Part shown: in pieces, positions 46,877-55,736 of the stretch
How positions within the stretch are numbered: position 1 is the first letter of the stretch
How the letters are laid out: each line of letters begins with the position of its first letter
Source: Sphingomonas sp. Leaf67
GTDB taxonomy: Bacteria > Pseudomonadota > Alphaproteobacteria > Sphingomonadales > Sphingomonadaceae
Length of the DNA: 64,000 nt
Assembly (NCBI RefSeq): GCF_001421965.1
Contig: NZ_LMLP01000022.1
Coordinates: 124,001 to 188,000, forward strand
Direction: 5' to 3'
Translations under genes and position numbers: made by a program
Notes under the pieces: model-generated
The model's database searches: none
Seen by the model: the letters and a program-made list of their open reading frames with translations, nothing else
Told to the model about the DNA's origin: nothing

Positions 46877-47664
46877 GATACGGGCACCGGTACGGTTTCG
46901 ATGGCCGCGCCCAGCTGCTCCAGCCACAGCGACGGGCCGTCCTCGACCACGGTCGACGCGGTTTCGAGGACGAAGCCGCCCCGTTCGACCGCCGGATCGG
47001 CGACCGGGAACACCGCCTTGGCCAGCTTGCCCTCGACAAGCGGAATGTCGGCTTCGTGCATCCGCAGGATCGCCGATTCGGCGCTGTCGGCCAGCAGTTC
47101 GGCGGCGGCGTCGATGCGCGCGGCCAGCCGGTTGGCCGATACGCCGACCTCGCCGACGATCTGACGGACCAGCGTCAGCACCGTCTGGCGCAGCCGGTCG
47201 GCCATCGCCTCGCGGTCGATATGCGTGGCGGTGCCCAGCGCCTCGGTCAGTCGCGCCAGCAAGGCGTGGTCGCGGGCGTGTTCGGACTGGCTGGCGGCGG
47301 CGGCGGCGGCCAGACCCTCGGCATAGCCGGCGGCATGCGCCTCGACGGCCGGGTCCAGCGTGGTGGCCGCGACATCGCCGGCATTGGCGCCGAACGGGTC
47401 CCAGCCCTCGGTCGGATTGCTGTCGGGATCGGCCGGGCGGAAATGCCGGGGGCCGCTCGTTGCCTGTACAGGGGCCTGTCCCGATGCCGCCGCGCCCGCC
47501 GCCGCTGCGCCGAAATCGGCAGGGCGGACCGGCACGACACCGGTTTCGGCGAACGGATCGGGCGCACCGAAGGCGCGGGCGAGGATGTCGGCGGCGGCGA
47601 CGTGGCGGCTGGCGAAGCCCGCGACGAAGCCACCGGTGGCGCGGGGGGCGGCGCTCTCAAACAT
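46870..47664 (-). CDS. fliH: Flagellar export ATPase regulator FliH
   Basis: 264 residues: variable Ala/Pro/Asp-rich N-terminus (to about 100), helical middle with AAGYAEGLAAAAAASQSEHARDHALLARL, and the FliH C domain (about 140-255; LRQTVLTLVRQIVGEVGVSANRLAARIDAAAELL). It tethers FliI to the C-ring. Overlaps fliG by 8 bp. Confidence 0.9.
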   Translation of the reverse strand: MFESAAPRATGGFVAGFASRHVAAADILARAFGAPDPFAETGVVPVRPADFGAAAAGAAASGQAPVQATSGPRHFRPADPDSNPTEGWDPFGANAGDVAATTLDPAVEAHAAGYAEGLAAAAAASQSEHARDHALLARLTEALGTATHIDREAMADRLRQTVLTLVRQIVGEVGVSANRLAARIDAAAELLADSAESAILRMHEADIPLVEGKLAKAVFPVADPAVERGGFVLETASTVVEDGPSLWLEQLGAAIETVPVPVSC

Positions 47665-48664
47665 AATCGTCGTCGCCGCCGCCCATCATGATCGTGCCGT
47701 CCTTGGCCAGCTGGCGGGCGACGGTGATGACGCCCTTCTGCGCGTCGAGCACCTCGGCCAGCTTCATCGGTCCGCGGGCCTCGATCTCGTCGCGGATGCC
47801 GTCGGCGGCGCGGGCCGACATGCACCCCAGGAAGCGGTTGCGCCCGGCCTCGTCGACACCCTTGAGCGCGCGTACCAGCAGGTCGCTGTCGACGTTGCGG
47901 ATCAGCACGCCCAGATTCTTGTCGTCCATCTCCAGCAGGTTGTCGAAGACGAACAACTGGTCCTCGATCGCGCGGGCGATGTCGCGGTCGATCTTGGCCA
48001 GTTTCGGCATGACCCGGTTCTCGGTCGCCTTGCGCCCCGACGACAGGATGCGCGCGGCATCCTTGGCACCGCCCAGCTGCACGCCGCTCCCGCTCGACCG
48101 GCCGGTCGAACGGCGCGACAGCATCGACTTCAGCGTGTCGATCGCCTCGGGCGTGATCGGACCCAGCTTGGCGATGCGGTGCAGGATCTGCGGCTGCGCG
48201 GCCTCGGGCAGCCCCTCCAGTACCTGTGCGGCGATGGCGGGGTCGAGATTGGCGAGCAGCACGGCGGCGATCTGCGGATGTTCGTCCTTGATCAGGCTGA
48301 CGATCTCGCTGGCATCCATCCAGTCGAGCAGCTCGATCTGGCACGCGGTCTCGACCGGGGTGATCTTGGCCAGCACGCTCTCGGCCTTGTCGGCCCCCAG
48401 CGCGCGGTTCATCACCGTTTCGATGTGCGGACGCGGATCGAAGCCCACGGTCGTGCGCTCGCGCGCCTTCTCAACGAAATCGTCGAGCACGACGGTCACT
48501 TCGTCCTCGCTGACATCGGCGACGGTGAACATCGCCTTGCCCAGCTGCTGCACCTCTTCGGGGTCCAGCTTCTGGAGGATCGCGGCGGCTTCCTCCTCGC
48601 CGACCAGCATCATCAGGACGGCGGCACGTTCGACGCCGCTATGGATACGGGTGGGGGCGTTCAC
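47657..48664 (-). CDS. fliG: Flagellar motor switch protein FliG
   Basis: 335 residues, rotor protein that contacts the stator. Three armadillo-like domains: N (VERAAVLMMLVGEEEAAAILQKLDPEEVQQLGKAM), middle with EHPQIAAVLLANLDP, and C with DNLLEMDDKNLGVLIRNVDSDLLVRALKGV holding the charged torque helix. Overlaps the fliF stop (ATGA). Confidence 0.97.
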   Translation of the reverse strand: MNAPTRIHSGVERAAVLMMLVGEEEAAAILQKLDPEEVQQLGKAMFTVADVSEDEVTVVLDDFVEKARERTTVGFDPRPHIETVMNRALGADKAESVLAKITPVETACQIELLDWMDASEIVSLIKDEHPQIAAVLLANLDPAIAAQVLEGLPEAAQPQILHRIAKLGPITPEAIDTLKSMLSRRSTGRSSGSGVQLGGAKDAARILSSGRKATENRVMPKLAKIDRDIARAIEDQLFVFDNLLEMDDKNLGVLIRNVDSDLLVRALKGVDEAGRNRFLGCMSARAADGIRDEIEARGPMKLAEVLDAQKGVITVARQLAKDGTIMMGGGDDDYV

Positions 48665-50361
48665 TGCTTGGCATCCGACTGGATCATGTCACGCACCGCC
48701 AGCGCCGCGCGCGCCGGATTGTCGCGGGTGAAGCCGCGGACCAGACCGACCCGGTCGTCATAGCTGCGCGCCCCTTCCAGCATTTCCATGCTCACCGGCT
48801 CGGGCTCGACCTCGGCAGGGGGCGGGGCGAGCGCGGCCTGTGCGGCGGCTTCCTGTGCGGCGACCCGCGCGGTTTCGGCGGCGGCCTCGGCCTTGCGCTT
48901 CTCGTTGATCGCCTTGACCATCGGGCGGACGCCCATGAACAGCACCAGCAGCGCGATGACCAGCGCGGTGCCGTTGCGCGCCGCCATCGGCACCCAGTCG
49001 GCATCGTACCACGGCCGCGCCACGTCGCCGGCGACCGCATCGGGCGAGAATTTGCGGCTGATGACCGTCACCGTGTCCTGCCGCTGCTGGTTGAAGCCGA
49101 CCGCCGCCTTCACCAGGTCGTTGATCTGCTGGATCTCGGCCGGGGTGCGCGGCTTGCCGCCTTCCGCCTCGCGCAGCAGCACCGCCACCGACAGCCGCTT
49201 GATCGCGCCCGGCGCAGCGCGCGTCACCGACACTTCCTTGCCCAGATCATAGGCGCGGTTGAAATTCTCGCTGGTCTTGACCGGCGGGGGTGCCCCCGGC
49301 GCGGTGCCCGGCTGGACGGTGGCGCCGGACGGACCCGGCGTCGCGGTCGCCAGCGTCGATGCGGCGGGCGCGGTATTGCTCAGCGCACCGGGGATGCCGC
49401 CCGGCGTGGTCTCGCCCGGCGTATTGCCGGCCCATGTGCCCTGTTCGGCACGGACCACGCCCTGCTTGTCATAGCTTTCGCGCGTCGCCTGACTCTCGTC
49501 CAGATCGACATCGGCCTGAATCTCGGCCGAGAAATTGCCTGCACCCAAGAGCGGGGTCAGCAGCGTGTTGAGCTGCGCGCGATACTTGTCCTCGATCCGG
49601 CGCTGATAATCGATCCGCTCGTCCGAAAGCGTGCTGCTGTCGCTACCATCGCTCGGCTTGCTCAGCAGCGCGCCCATCTGGTCGATGATCGTCACCTGAT
49701 CGGGCTTCATCCCCGGCACCGAAGAGGCGACGAGGTTGACGATCGAACGGACCTGCGCCTGCGTCAGGCTCCGGCCGGGTTCGAGGCGGACGATGACCGA
49801 TGCCGACGGCTGGGCATTGTCGCGCACGAACACCGACGATTCGGGCATGGCCAGGTGGACGCGCGCATCGGCGACCGATTCAATCTCGCCGATCGACTTG
49901 GCCAGCTCGGTCTCGCGTGCCTGGCGCAGCCGCTCGCCCTCGACGGCGCGCGACACGCCCATCGGCAACTGGTCGAGGATCGCATAGCCGCCCGGTGCGG
50001 CCTTGGGCAGGTCCTGCCCCGCCAGCAGGATGCGGGCGCGGTGATAATCATCCTCGCCCACGGTGATCCCGCCCGAATCGTCGACACTGCTCTCGATCTT
50101 CGCGGCGGACAGCGCATCGACGACCGCCTGCTTGTCGCTGTCGGGCAGCTGCGGGAACAGCACGCGCTGTGGCGGGGTGGCCAGCGCCATCCACGCGATC
50201 GCCGCCGACAGCACGAGGCCGATGATGAAGATCATCGGCATGCTGCGCTTGACGGCGGGGTTCTTCATCAATCCGCCGACTTGGGTCAGCGGGTTGGCGA
50301 AGCGCGCGGCTGCGGGGGCGGGAACACCGCCTGCACCGGTGGTGGCGAGAGCGTTTTCCAT
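48661..50361 (-). CDS. fliF: Flagellar MS-ring protein FliF
   Basis: 566 residues: TM1 (about 43-63), periplasmic YscJ/FliF ring-building domains (about 65-210; LPDSDKQAVVDALSAAKIESSVDDSGGITVGEDDYHRARILLAGQDLP), linker rich in Pro/Ala/Gly (about 315-360), FliF C domain, TM2 (about 455-475) and the FliG-binding tail ending VGLVRGFTRDNPARAALAVRDMIQ. It forms the base of the motor. Confidence 0.97.
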   Translation of the reverse strand: MENALATTGAGGVPAPAAARFANPLTQVGGLMKNPAVKRSMPMIFIIGLVLSAAIAWMALATPPQRVLFPQLPDSDKQAVVDALSAAKIESSVDDSGGITVGEDDYHRARILLAGQDLPKAAPGGYAILDQLPMGVSRAVEGERLRQARETELAKSIGEIESVADARVHLAMPESSVFVRDNAQPSASVIVRLEPGRSLTQAQVRSIVNLVASSVPGMKPDQVTIIDQMGALLSKPSDGSDSSTLSDERIDYQRRIEDKYRAQLNTLLTPLLGAGNFSAEIQADVDLDESQATRESYDKQGVVRAEQGTWAGNTPGETTPGGIPGALSNTAPAASTLATATPGPSGATVQPGTAPGAPPPVKTSENFNRAYDLGKEVSVTRAAPGAIKRLSVAVLLREAEGGKPRTPAEIQQINDLVKAAVGFNQQRQDTVTVISRKFSPDAVAGDVARPWYDADWVPMAARNGTALVIALLVLFMGVRPMVKAINEKRKAEAAAETARVAAQEAAAQAALAPPPAEVEPEPVSMEMLEGARSYDDRVGLVRGFTRDNPARAALAVRDMIQSDAKQ

Positions 50362-50362
50362 A

Positions 50363-50728
50363 TCAGACCGGCATGCTCATGATGTCCTTGTAGGCGGACA
50401 AAAGTTTATTTCTCACCTGCATCGTCGCCTCGAAGCCGACCGATGCCTGCTGACGCGCCATCATCACCTTCGCGATGTCCACGGTCTCGCCGCGTTCGTA
50501 CATCGCCGACAACTCGCTCGCCTTGTTCTGCTGCGCGTTCACGCCCTTCAGCGCGTCGCCCATCGCATCGGCGAAGCTCGCCGGTTTCGCAGACTCGGCC
50601 GCCGGGGCCGGGGCCGCCGCGACCTGCGCATTCGCCTTCGACAGCGCCTGATTGCGCTCCAGGATCTGCGCGCGAAGCTGCATCACCCGGTCGACGCCCA
50701 TCGCGCCGCCGACACCCCCGACGCTCAT
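50363..50728 (-). CDS. fliE: Flagellar hook-basal body protein FliE
   Basis: 121 residues; adapter between the MS-ring and proximal rod. Signs: SFADAMGDALKGVNAQQNKASELSAMYERGETVDIAKVMMARQQASVGFEATMQVRNKLLSAYKDIMSMPV. The start overlaps the stop of the sigma54 activator gene (ATGA), so the activator leads the fliEFGHIJ transcript. Confidence 0.95.
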   Translation of the reverse strand: MSVGGVGGAMGVDRVMQLRAQILERNQALSKANAQVAAAPAPAAESAKPASFADAMGDALKGVNAQQNKASELSAMYERGETVDIAKVMMARQQASVGFEATMQVRNKLLSAYKDIMSMPV

Positions 50729-51993
50729 GCCGAAGCCGCCACGGCATGTGCCGGTGCCAGCGTCTCGCCCGCCTCACGCGCCTTGGCGAGGCGATAGCGC
50801 AGCGTGCGCTCCGAAATGCCCAGCCGCCGCGCGGTCTCGACCCGGTTGCCGCCGCATTCCTCCAGCGTCCGGCGGATCGCGGCGAATTCGTGGATCTGCA
50901 CGATGTTGGTCAGCGTCGCCGCGACCGGTTCGGCGATCCGCGGCTGCGCGGCGGGACCGGCGCGATCGAACACGATGTCGTGCGCCTCGATCCGGTCGCC
51001 CATGCCCAGCAGCAGCGCGCGCTGGATCACATTCTCCAGCTCGCGGGCATTGCCTGGCCAGTCGTGACGGAGCAGCAGCGCCAGCGCCGCGTCCGAAATC
51101 CATGGCAGCGTCGCGCGATCGGCGGCATGGCGCACGACCATTGCCGCCGCCAGCGCCGCGATATCGCCCGGCCGCTCGGCCAGCGCGCGGGTGGTCAGCG
51201 GGAACACGCTCAGCCGGTAATAGAGATCGGCGCGGAAGCGGCCGGCGGCGACTTCCTCTTGCAGATCGCGATTGGCGCAGGCGACGACGCGGACATCGAC
51301 CGCCTCGGCATGGGTCGCGCCGATCGGCACGACTTCGCGTTCCTGCAACACGCGCAGCAGCTTGGCCTGCAACGGCAACGGCATCTCGGCGATCTCGTCG
51401 AGCAGCAGCGTGCCGCCATGCGCCGCGCGGAAGAACCCTTCGCCTGCCGCGCCCGCGCCGGTGAACGCGCCCTTCACATGGCCGAACAGCATCGCCTCGA
51501 GCATGGTTTCGGGGAGCGCGGCGCAGTTGATCGCGATGAACGGGCCGGCGGCGCGGCTGCTGCCGGCATGGATGGTCCGCGCCAGCACTTCCTTGCCGGT
51601 GCCGGTCGGGCCGCCCACCAGCACGGTGATGTCGGCGGCGGCGACGCGGCGGGCCAGCGCCTGCAACGCCAGGCTCTCGGGATCGGCGGCGACCGCCTCG
51701 TGCCGGCCGCACAACAGCGCCGCGGCAAAGGCATGGGCGAGTTCGGTGTCGGCATGGGTGTAGCACAGGCGTGCCGGGCGGCCGTCGGCGAACGGCGTCG
51801 CGGCGACCGGCCCTTCGGCCAGCACCAGCGTGCGCGACGCGATCGGCGGCACCTCGCCCTCCATGATCAGGAACGCATCGGCCGGGCCCGGCTTCTGCCC
51901 GGCATTGGCCAGCACGAACCCTTGCGCGCGCAGCGAGGATACGAGCGTGAACTTCGAGGCGAGGACGGCAGCGGATGGATAGATCGAGCGCAT
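50725..51993 (-). CDS. Sigma54-dependent flagellar transcriptional activator (FlrC/FlbD-type)
   Basis: 422 residues. An N-terminal ~105 residues is too short and lacks an evident phosphorylatable Asp pocket of a receiver. Next comes the AAA+ domain with Walker A GPTGTGKE (128-135), sigma54-contact GAFTGA (175-180) and Walker B GGTLLLDE (193-200), then a Fis-type helix-turn-helix near the end (CGGNRVETARRLGISERTLRYRLAK). It should activate the sigma54 flagellar promoters found in this window. ATG at 51993 with GGGGAA upstream. Confidence 0.92.
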   Translation of the reverse strand: MRSIYPSAAVLASKFTLVSSLRAQGFVLANAGQKPGPADAFLIMEGEVPPIASRTLVLAEGPVAATPFADGRPARLCYTHADTELAHAFAAALLCGRHEAVAADPESLALQALARRVAAADITVLVGGPTGTGKEVLARTIHAGSSRAAGPFIAINCAALPETMLEAMLFGHVKGAFTGAGAAGEGFFRAAHGGTLLLDEIAEMPLPLQAKLLRVLQEREVVPIGATHAEAVDVRVVACANRDLQEEVAAGRFRADLYYRLSVFPLTTRALAERPGDIAALAAAMVVRHAADRATLPWISDAALALLLRHDWPGNARELENVIQRALLLGMGDRIEAHDIVFDRAGPAAQPRIAEPVAATLTNIVQIHEFAAIRRTLEECGGNRVETARRLGISERTLRYRLAKAREAGETLAPAHAVAASA

Positions 51994-52121
51994 CGGTGGT
52001 GATTCCCCTGGACGGCACCTCTTTGCCGCCGCGCTGGTTAACACCCGGTAAAATCCTGCCTGATTCGGCTCTGTATGCCGCGTGCGCTCCCCCGCGCGCG
52101 CGAGGGGCCGATTTTTTCGCT

Positions 52122-52147
52122 TAAACCCCGCCGACGGCTGCCGTTTC
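52122..52147 (+). promoter_or_regulatory. Possible sigma28 promoter of the flagellin gene
   Basis: TAAA-N14-GCCGTTTC, one base short of the usual TAAA-N15-GCCG spacing, about 80 bp upstream of the flagellin ATG. Suggestive only. Confidence 0.35.
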
Positions 52148-52225
52148 TCCGGGCAGCAGCTTCGTTCCCGCACGCTTCATCAGGGGGGACCACGGGGCGC
52201 TGGACGTCAGACCGGAGGAAATACC

Positions 52226-54226
52226 ATGACCGTTATCGGATCCAACATCGGATCGCTTCGCGCCGCCAACGCCTCGTCCGCCGCCAACGACGCGCTGAAG
52301 ATGTCGATGGAACGCCTGTCGACCGGCAAGCGCATCAATTCGGCCAAGGACGACGCCGCCGGCCTCGCCATCGCCACCCGCATGACCAGCCAGATCAAGA
52401 CGATGGCCGTCGCCGCCCGCAACGCCAACGACGGCATCTCGATGGCGCAGACCGCCGAAGGCGCGCTGGGCGAAGTCACCAACATGCTGCAGCGCATGAA
52501 GGAACTCGCCGGACAGGCCGCCAACGGCTCGCTCGGTACGTCGGAACGCAAGGCGCTCCAGTCGGAAGTCGGCCAGCTGACCGCACAGATCAACGACATC
52601 TCGACCAAGACCAATTTCAACGGCATCAACCTGCTCGACGGCTCGGTAAAGGGCGTGACGCTCCAGACGGGTGCACAGGCAGGGCAGACGACCGCGCTGT
52701 CGCTCGCCAACACCTCGGCCAGCGCGCTCGGCCTGAACGGCTATCGCGTCGAGGGTCAGGCGACCACCGGCCGCATCAGCGCCGCGACGATCGGTGCCGC
52801 CGATATCCAGATCAACGGCAAGAACGCCTTTGCCGCTGCCCTGACCACGGGCACCGCTGAAACCACCGCCGCCGCGATCAATACCAACACCGGCCAGACC
52901 GGCGTGTCGGCATCGGCGTACAACACCCTGTCGGGCGGCCCGATCGCTTCGGGCGGCGTCACCAGCACGACCGGCTTCTCGATCGCGGTCGGCGGCGGCA
53001 CCGCCGTCAATGTGACCGGCGCCACCGGTCAGGAACTGGTCGAAAAGATCAACCGCGACGTGGGTGGCGTCAGCGCGCAGCTCGACAACGAAGGCAAGAT
53101 CGTCCTGTCGAACGACACCGGCAAGACCATCGTCATCGCCGGTGCCGATGCGGGCAAGGCGGGCTTCACCGCCGGCACCTATGGCGGCTTCGTCGCGCTC
53201 AACAGCTCGAACGGTCAGCCGATCGACATCAAGCGCGGGACCTCGGGCGACGCGACCGATCTGGCCGCCATCGGCTTGAACGAAACGAGCTCGCCTACCT
53301 CGGTCAAGGGTTCGACGGCAGGCACCTCGGTACTCGACGGGACGGACAACCTCAAAATCAACGGCGTTGCTATCGGTAGCTCGAATGACGCTTCGGCGGC
53401 ATCGAAGGCAGCGGCGATCAACGCCGTCACCAAGGATAGCGGTGTAACCGCGACCGCAACTACCAAGGCGACCGTCGTCATCGACGCGGCAATGCTTGTC
53501 GCGGCAAACGACCTCTATATCAATGGCGCAACTGTTGCGCTGGACGATACGGTCGCGAAGGGCGGTAACGGGGACGGTGCCATCTCGATGTCGGACCTCG
53601 TCGGCAACATCAACAAGGCTGGCATCAGCGGCTTGGTGGCGTCGAGCGATACCGACGGTAACTTGGTCCTCACGTCGTCGACTGGCAACGATATCATCCT
53701 TCAGGACGGTCCGACCGCCGCAGGTGCGGGTCTTGTGAAGAGCGTCAAGGGCGATGACGGTACGGCAGCTACCGGCACCAACATCGCCGGCGGTCTGACG
53801 CTGCGTGGCCGTATTGAACTGAAGTCGGATACCGGTGCGGAAGTTCGCGTCGAAGGCTCGACCGCGTCGCTCGGCAAGGTCGGTCTCGCTGCGCAGGGCG
53901 GTGCCAAGGATATGGTCGGCGGCGCGCTGAACGTCACCACGCAGGCGAATGCTTCGACCGCGATGACCGCGATCGACAAGGCGCTCGACAAGGTTTCGTC
54001 GATCCGTGGCGATCTGGGTGCCGTGCAGAACCGTCTGCAGGTCACCGTCAACAACCTGACCACCACCTCGTCGAACCTGCAGGAAGCGCGCAGCCGCATC
54101 GAAGACACCGACTTCTCGTCGGAATCGACCGCGCTCGCCAAGGCGCAGATCCTTGGCCAGGCATCGACCGCGATGCTGGCACAGGCCAACCAGTCGCAGC
54201 AGGGCGTGCTGAAACTGCTCGGCTAA
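52226..54226 (+). CDS. fliC: Flagellin, large form
   Basis: 666 residues, filament subunit. Conserved D0/D1 ends: residues 1-140 ([60 protein letters not shown]) and 575-666 ([56 protein letters not shown], ending VLKLLG). The middle (about 150-560) is variable and holds two Flagellin_IN-like repeats at about 192-232 and 374-415 (xxLxING...AAINxxTxxxGVxAxA). GGAGGAA lies 6 bp before the ATG. The middle is visibly less GC-rich than the ends. Confidence 0.96.
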   Translation: MTVIGSNIGSLRAANASSAANDALKMSMERLSTGKRINSAKDDAAGLAIATRMTSQIKTMAVAARNANDGISMAQTAEGALGEVTNMLQRMKELAGQAANGSLGTSERKALQSEVGQLTAQINDISTKTNFNGINLLDGSVKGVTLQTGAQAGQTTALSLANTSASALGLNGYRVEGQATTGRISAATIGAADIQINGKNAFAAALTTGTAETTAAAINTNTGQTGVSASAYNTLSGGPIASGGVTSTTGFSIAVGGGTAVNVTGATGQELVEKINRDVGGVSAQLDNEGKIVLSNDTGKTIVIAGADAGKAGFTAGTYGGFVALNSSNGQPIDIKRGTSGDATDLAAIGLNETSSPTSVKGSTAGTSVLDGTDNLKINGVAIGSSNDASAASKAAAINAVTKDSGVTATATTKATVVIDAAMLVAANDLYINGATVALDDTVAKGGNGDGAISMSDLVGNINKAGISGLVASSDTDGNLVLTSSTGNDIILQDGPTAAGAGLVKSVKGDDGTAATGTNIAGGLTLRGRIELKSDTGAEVRVEGSTASLGKVGLAAQGGAKDMVGGALNVTTQANASTAMTAIDKALDKVSSIRGDLGAVQNRLQVTVNNLTTTSSNLQEARSRIEDTDFSSESTALAKAQILGQASTAMLAQANQSQQGVLKLLG

Positions 54227-54297
54227 GCCCGGCTCCGCTGCCGCCGTTCCCCCTTGCATGAAGGCGGCGGCAGCGGTCCTCCCGTTAACGGGACCGG

Positions 54298-54329
54298 CCC
54301 CCGGCGACGGAAACGTCGCCGGGGGTTTT
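54298..54329 (+). terminator. Intrinsic terminator of the flagellin gene
   Basis: Perfect 12-bp stem CCCCCGGCGACG / CGTCGCCGGGGG with a GAAA tetraloop, followed by TTTT, 72 bp after the flagellin stop. Confidence 0.93.
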
Positions 54330-54380
54330 CGGCGTCCGCCGCACGCGCCCGGACTCTATATATAGCGCACACCCCAACTG

Positions 54381-54529
54381 CTCCCCGCTTGGTGGGGAAG
54401 GGGACCATCCGCAGCATGGTGGAGGGGGGTGGCCACAGGCGCGCCGCTGCATCGGGCCACCCAATTCCTCCCCGCCCGCGGGGAGGGGGACCGCCGCGAA
54501 GCGGTGGTGGAGGGGGATGGCCGCAGGCG
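54381..54529. repeat. Two direct copies of a dispersed sphingomonad repeat
   Basis: Both copies share CTCCCCGC, GGGGA(A/G)GGGGACC, a GCGGTGGTGGAGGGG-type or GCATGGTGGAGGGG end, and GGATGGCCGCAGG or GGGTGGCCACAGG. They lie about 88 bp apart in the same orientation. Confidence 0.65.
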
Positions 54530-54904
54530 GACCGGTCGAGGCATCTGCTCCCGCCCGACCGTCGGCGAGACCCGGCCTCCACGAGCCCGCTGCCGAAATT
54601 CCCTATTGCGATCGGAAGTCTGCCGTACCCCGGCGAAGGCGGCGGTCCAGCGCAAGGCAAACCAACGGCTGGTACTTGGCTTGTTGGCCCCCGCCATCGT
54701 GGGGGTACGTCAGACGGGTGGCAACCGACGCGCTCGCAGCGGCCTCGAACGGGACCGGACGCCAGAACCGCGATCGTTGCCGCCGAACCGAACCGACCGC
54801 TTTCCTACAACCGGAAGCCTGCTATATCCTCGCAACCCGGCGCTTGCCCATCGCCCGTCCATCAGCGCCACACATCCGGCAGCAAGGCGCACGCGATAAA
54901 CGCG

Positions 54905-54929
54905 GCGAGTGTGACCTTTGTGACCTTTG
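54905..54929. repeat. 25-bp dispersed repeat, copy B
   Basis: Exact reverse complement of 13093-13117. On this strand it holds GTGACCTTTGTGACCTTTG. It lies just downstream of fliA's terminator on the minus strand. Confidence 0.8.
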
Positions 54930-54934
54930 AACGC

Positions 54935-54965
54935 AAAAGCGGGGCCAGACTTGCGCCGGCCCCGC
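54935..54965 (-). terminator. Intrinsic terminator of the flhA-fliA operon
   Basis: Minus-strand stem GCGGGGCC / GGCCCCGC with an 11-base loop, followed by TTTT, 25 bp beyond the fliA stop. Confidence 0.8.
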
Positions 54966-54989
54966 CAAAAATCCAGTAATAGGAGGCGG

Positions 54990-55736
54990 TTACCCCGCCG
55001 CCCGCGCCAACGCCTTTTTCAGCTTCTCATGCGCCGATTTCTTGATCTGGCAGATGCGCGCCGCGCCGACGCCCAGCACCTGCCCGATTTCCTCGAGGTT
55101 GAGTTCCTCGACATAATAGAGCTGGATCACCTGCGCCTCGCGTTCGGGCAGCGCGGTGATCGCGGCGATCAGGGCCTCGCGCAACTCGCCTTCGGCCAGC
55201 GCCTCGAACGCGTCGGGGCCGTCGTCCATGAACCACGGTGCTTCGTCGGTATACACGTCGTCGATCGAATCGAACTGCACCGACTGGACATCGGCATAGT
55301 CGGTCCGGAGCTTGCCCAGCGGCACGTCCAGCCGCCCGGCGATCTCGGCGGGCACCGGCGCGCGGCCCAGTTCCTGCGTCAGCGCCGACACCGCCTTTGC
55401 ATAGTCGCGCCGCCGCTTCATCGCGCCGCGGCTGATCGTCGCCTGTCGCCGCAGTTCGTCGATCATCGCCCCGCGCAGCCGCGTGGCGAGATATTGTTCG
55501 AACGTCACCGCGCCGCGATCCTCGAACATCGGCACCGCCTCGACCAGCGCGACCAGACCGATCTGCACCAGATCCTCGACATCGACCATCGTGCTCATAT
55601 GGCCATGGACGTGCCACGCGATCCGCCGGACCAGCGGCAGGTGCCGCCGGACCAGCGCATCGGCGTCGTTGGGCCGGGTCCGCCGCGTATAGGTCGCGGC
55701 GTTCAGCTCGGGCTGCGGGAAGAAGGGGGCGTTCAT
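54990..55736 (-). CDS. fliA: Flagellar sigma factor FliA (sigma28)
   Basis: 248 residues. Region 2: LVRRHLPLVRRIAWHVHGHMSTMVDVEDLVQIGLVALVEAV and FEQYLATRLRGAMIDELRRQ. Region 3: LTQELGRAPVPAEIAGRLDV. Region 4: ALPEREAQVIQLYYVEELNLEEIGQVLGVGAARICQIKKSAHEKLKKAL. Directs late flagellar genes and is held by FlgM, which is encoded at 59.3 kb. Start overlaps the flhA stop (ATGA). Confidence 0.97.
   Translation of the reverse strand: MNAPFFPQPELNAATYTRRTRPNDADALVRRHLPLVRRIAWHVHGHMSTMVDVEDLVQIGLVALVEAVPMFEDRGAVTFEQYLATRLRGAMIDELRRQATISRGAMKRRRDYAKAVSALTQELGRAPVPAEIAGRLDVPLGKLRTDYADVQSVQFDSIDDVYTDEAPWFMDDGPDAFEALAEGELREALIAAITALPEREAQVIQLYYVEELNLEEIGQVLGVGAARICQIKKSAHEKLKKALARAAG

Larger units (their letters stand above)
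54330..54934. other. Repeat-rich gene-free stretch
   Basis: 605 bp between the flagellin terminator and the fliA terminator. It carries two diverged copies of a CTCCCCGC...GGTGGAGGGG element (54381-54439 and 54468-54529), a GTACCCCGGCGAAGGCGG element near 54626, and the 25-bp dispersed repeat at 54905-54929. No gene can be supported. Confidence 0.6.

Noticed and set aside
50744..50758. TGGCACC...ATGC (minus strand) as a sigma54 promoter for fliE
   Set aside because: Spacing is GG-N11-GC, one base too long, and fliE is already coupled to the upstream activator gene.
52014..52026. Sigma54-like GGCACC...TTGCC before the flagellin gene
   Set aside because: GG-N9-GC spacing is one base short; sigma54 spacing is strict. 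A sigma28 site is more likely for flagellin.
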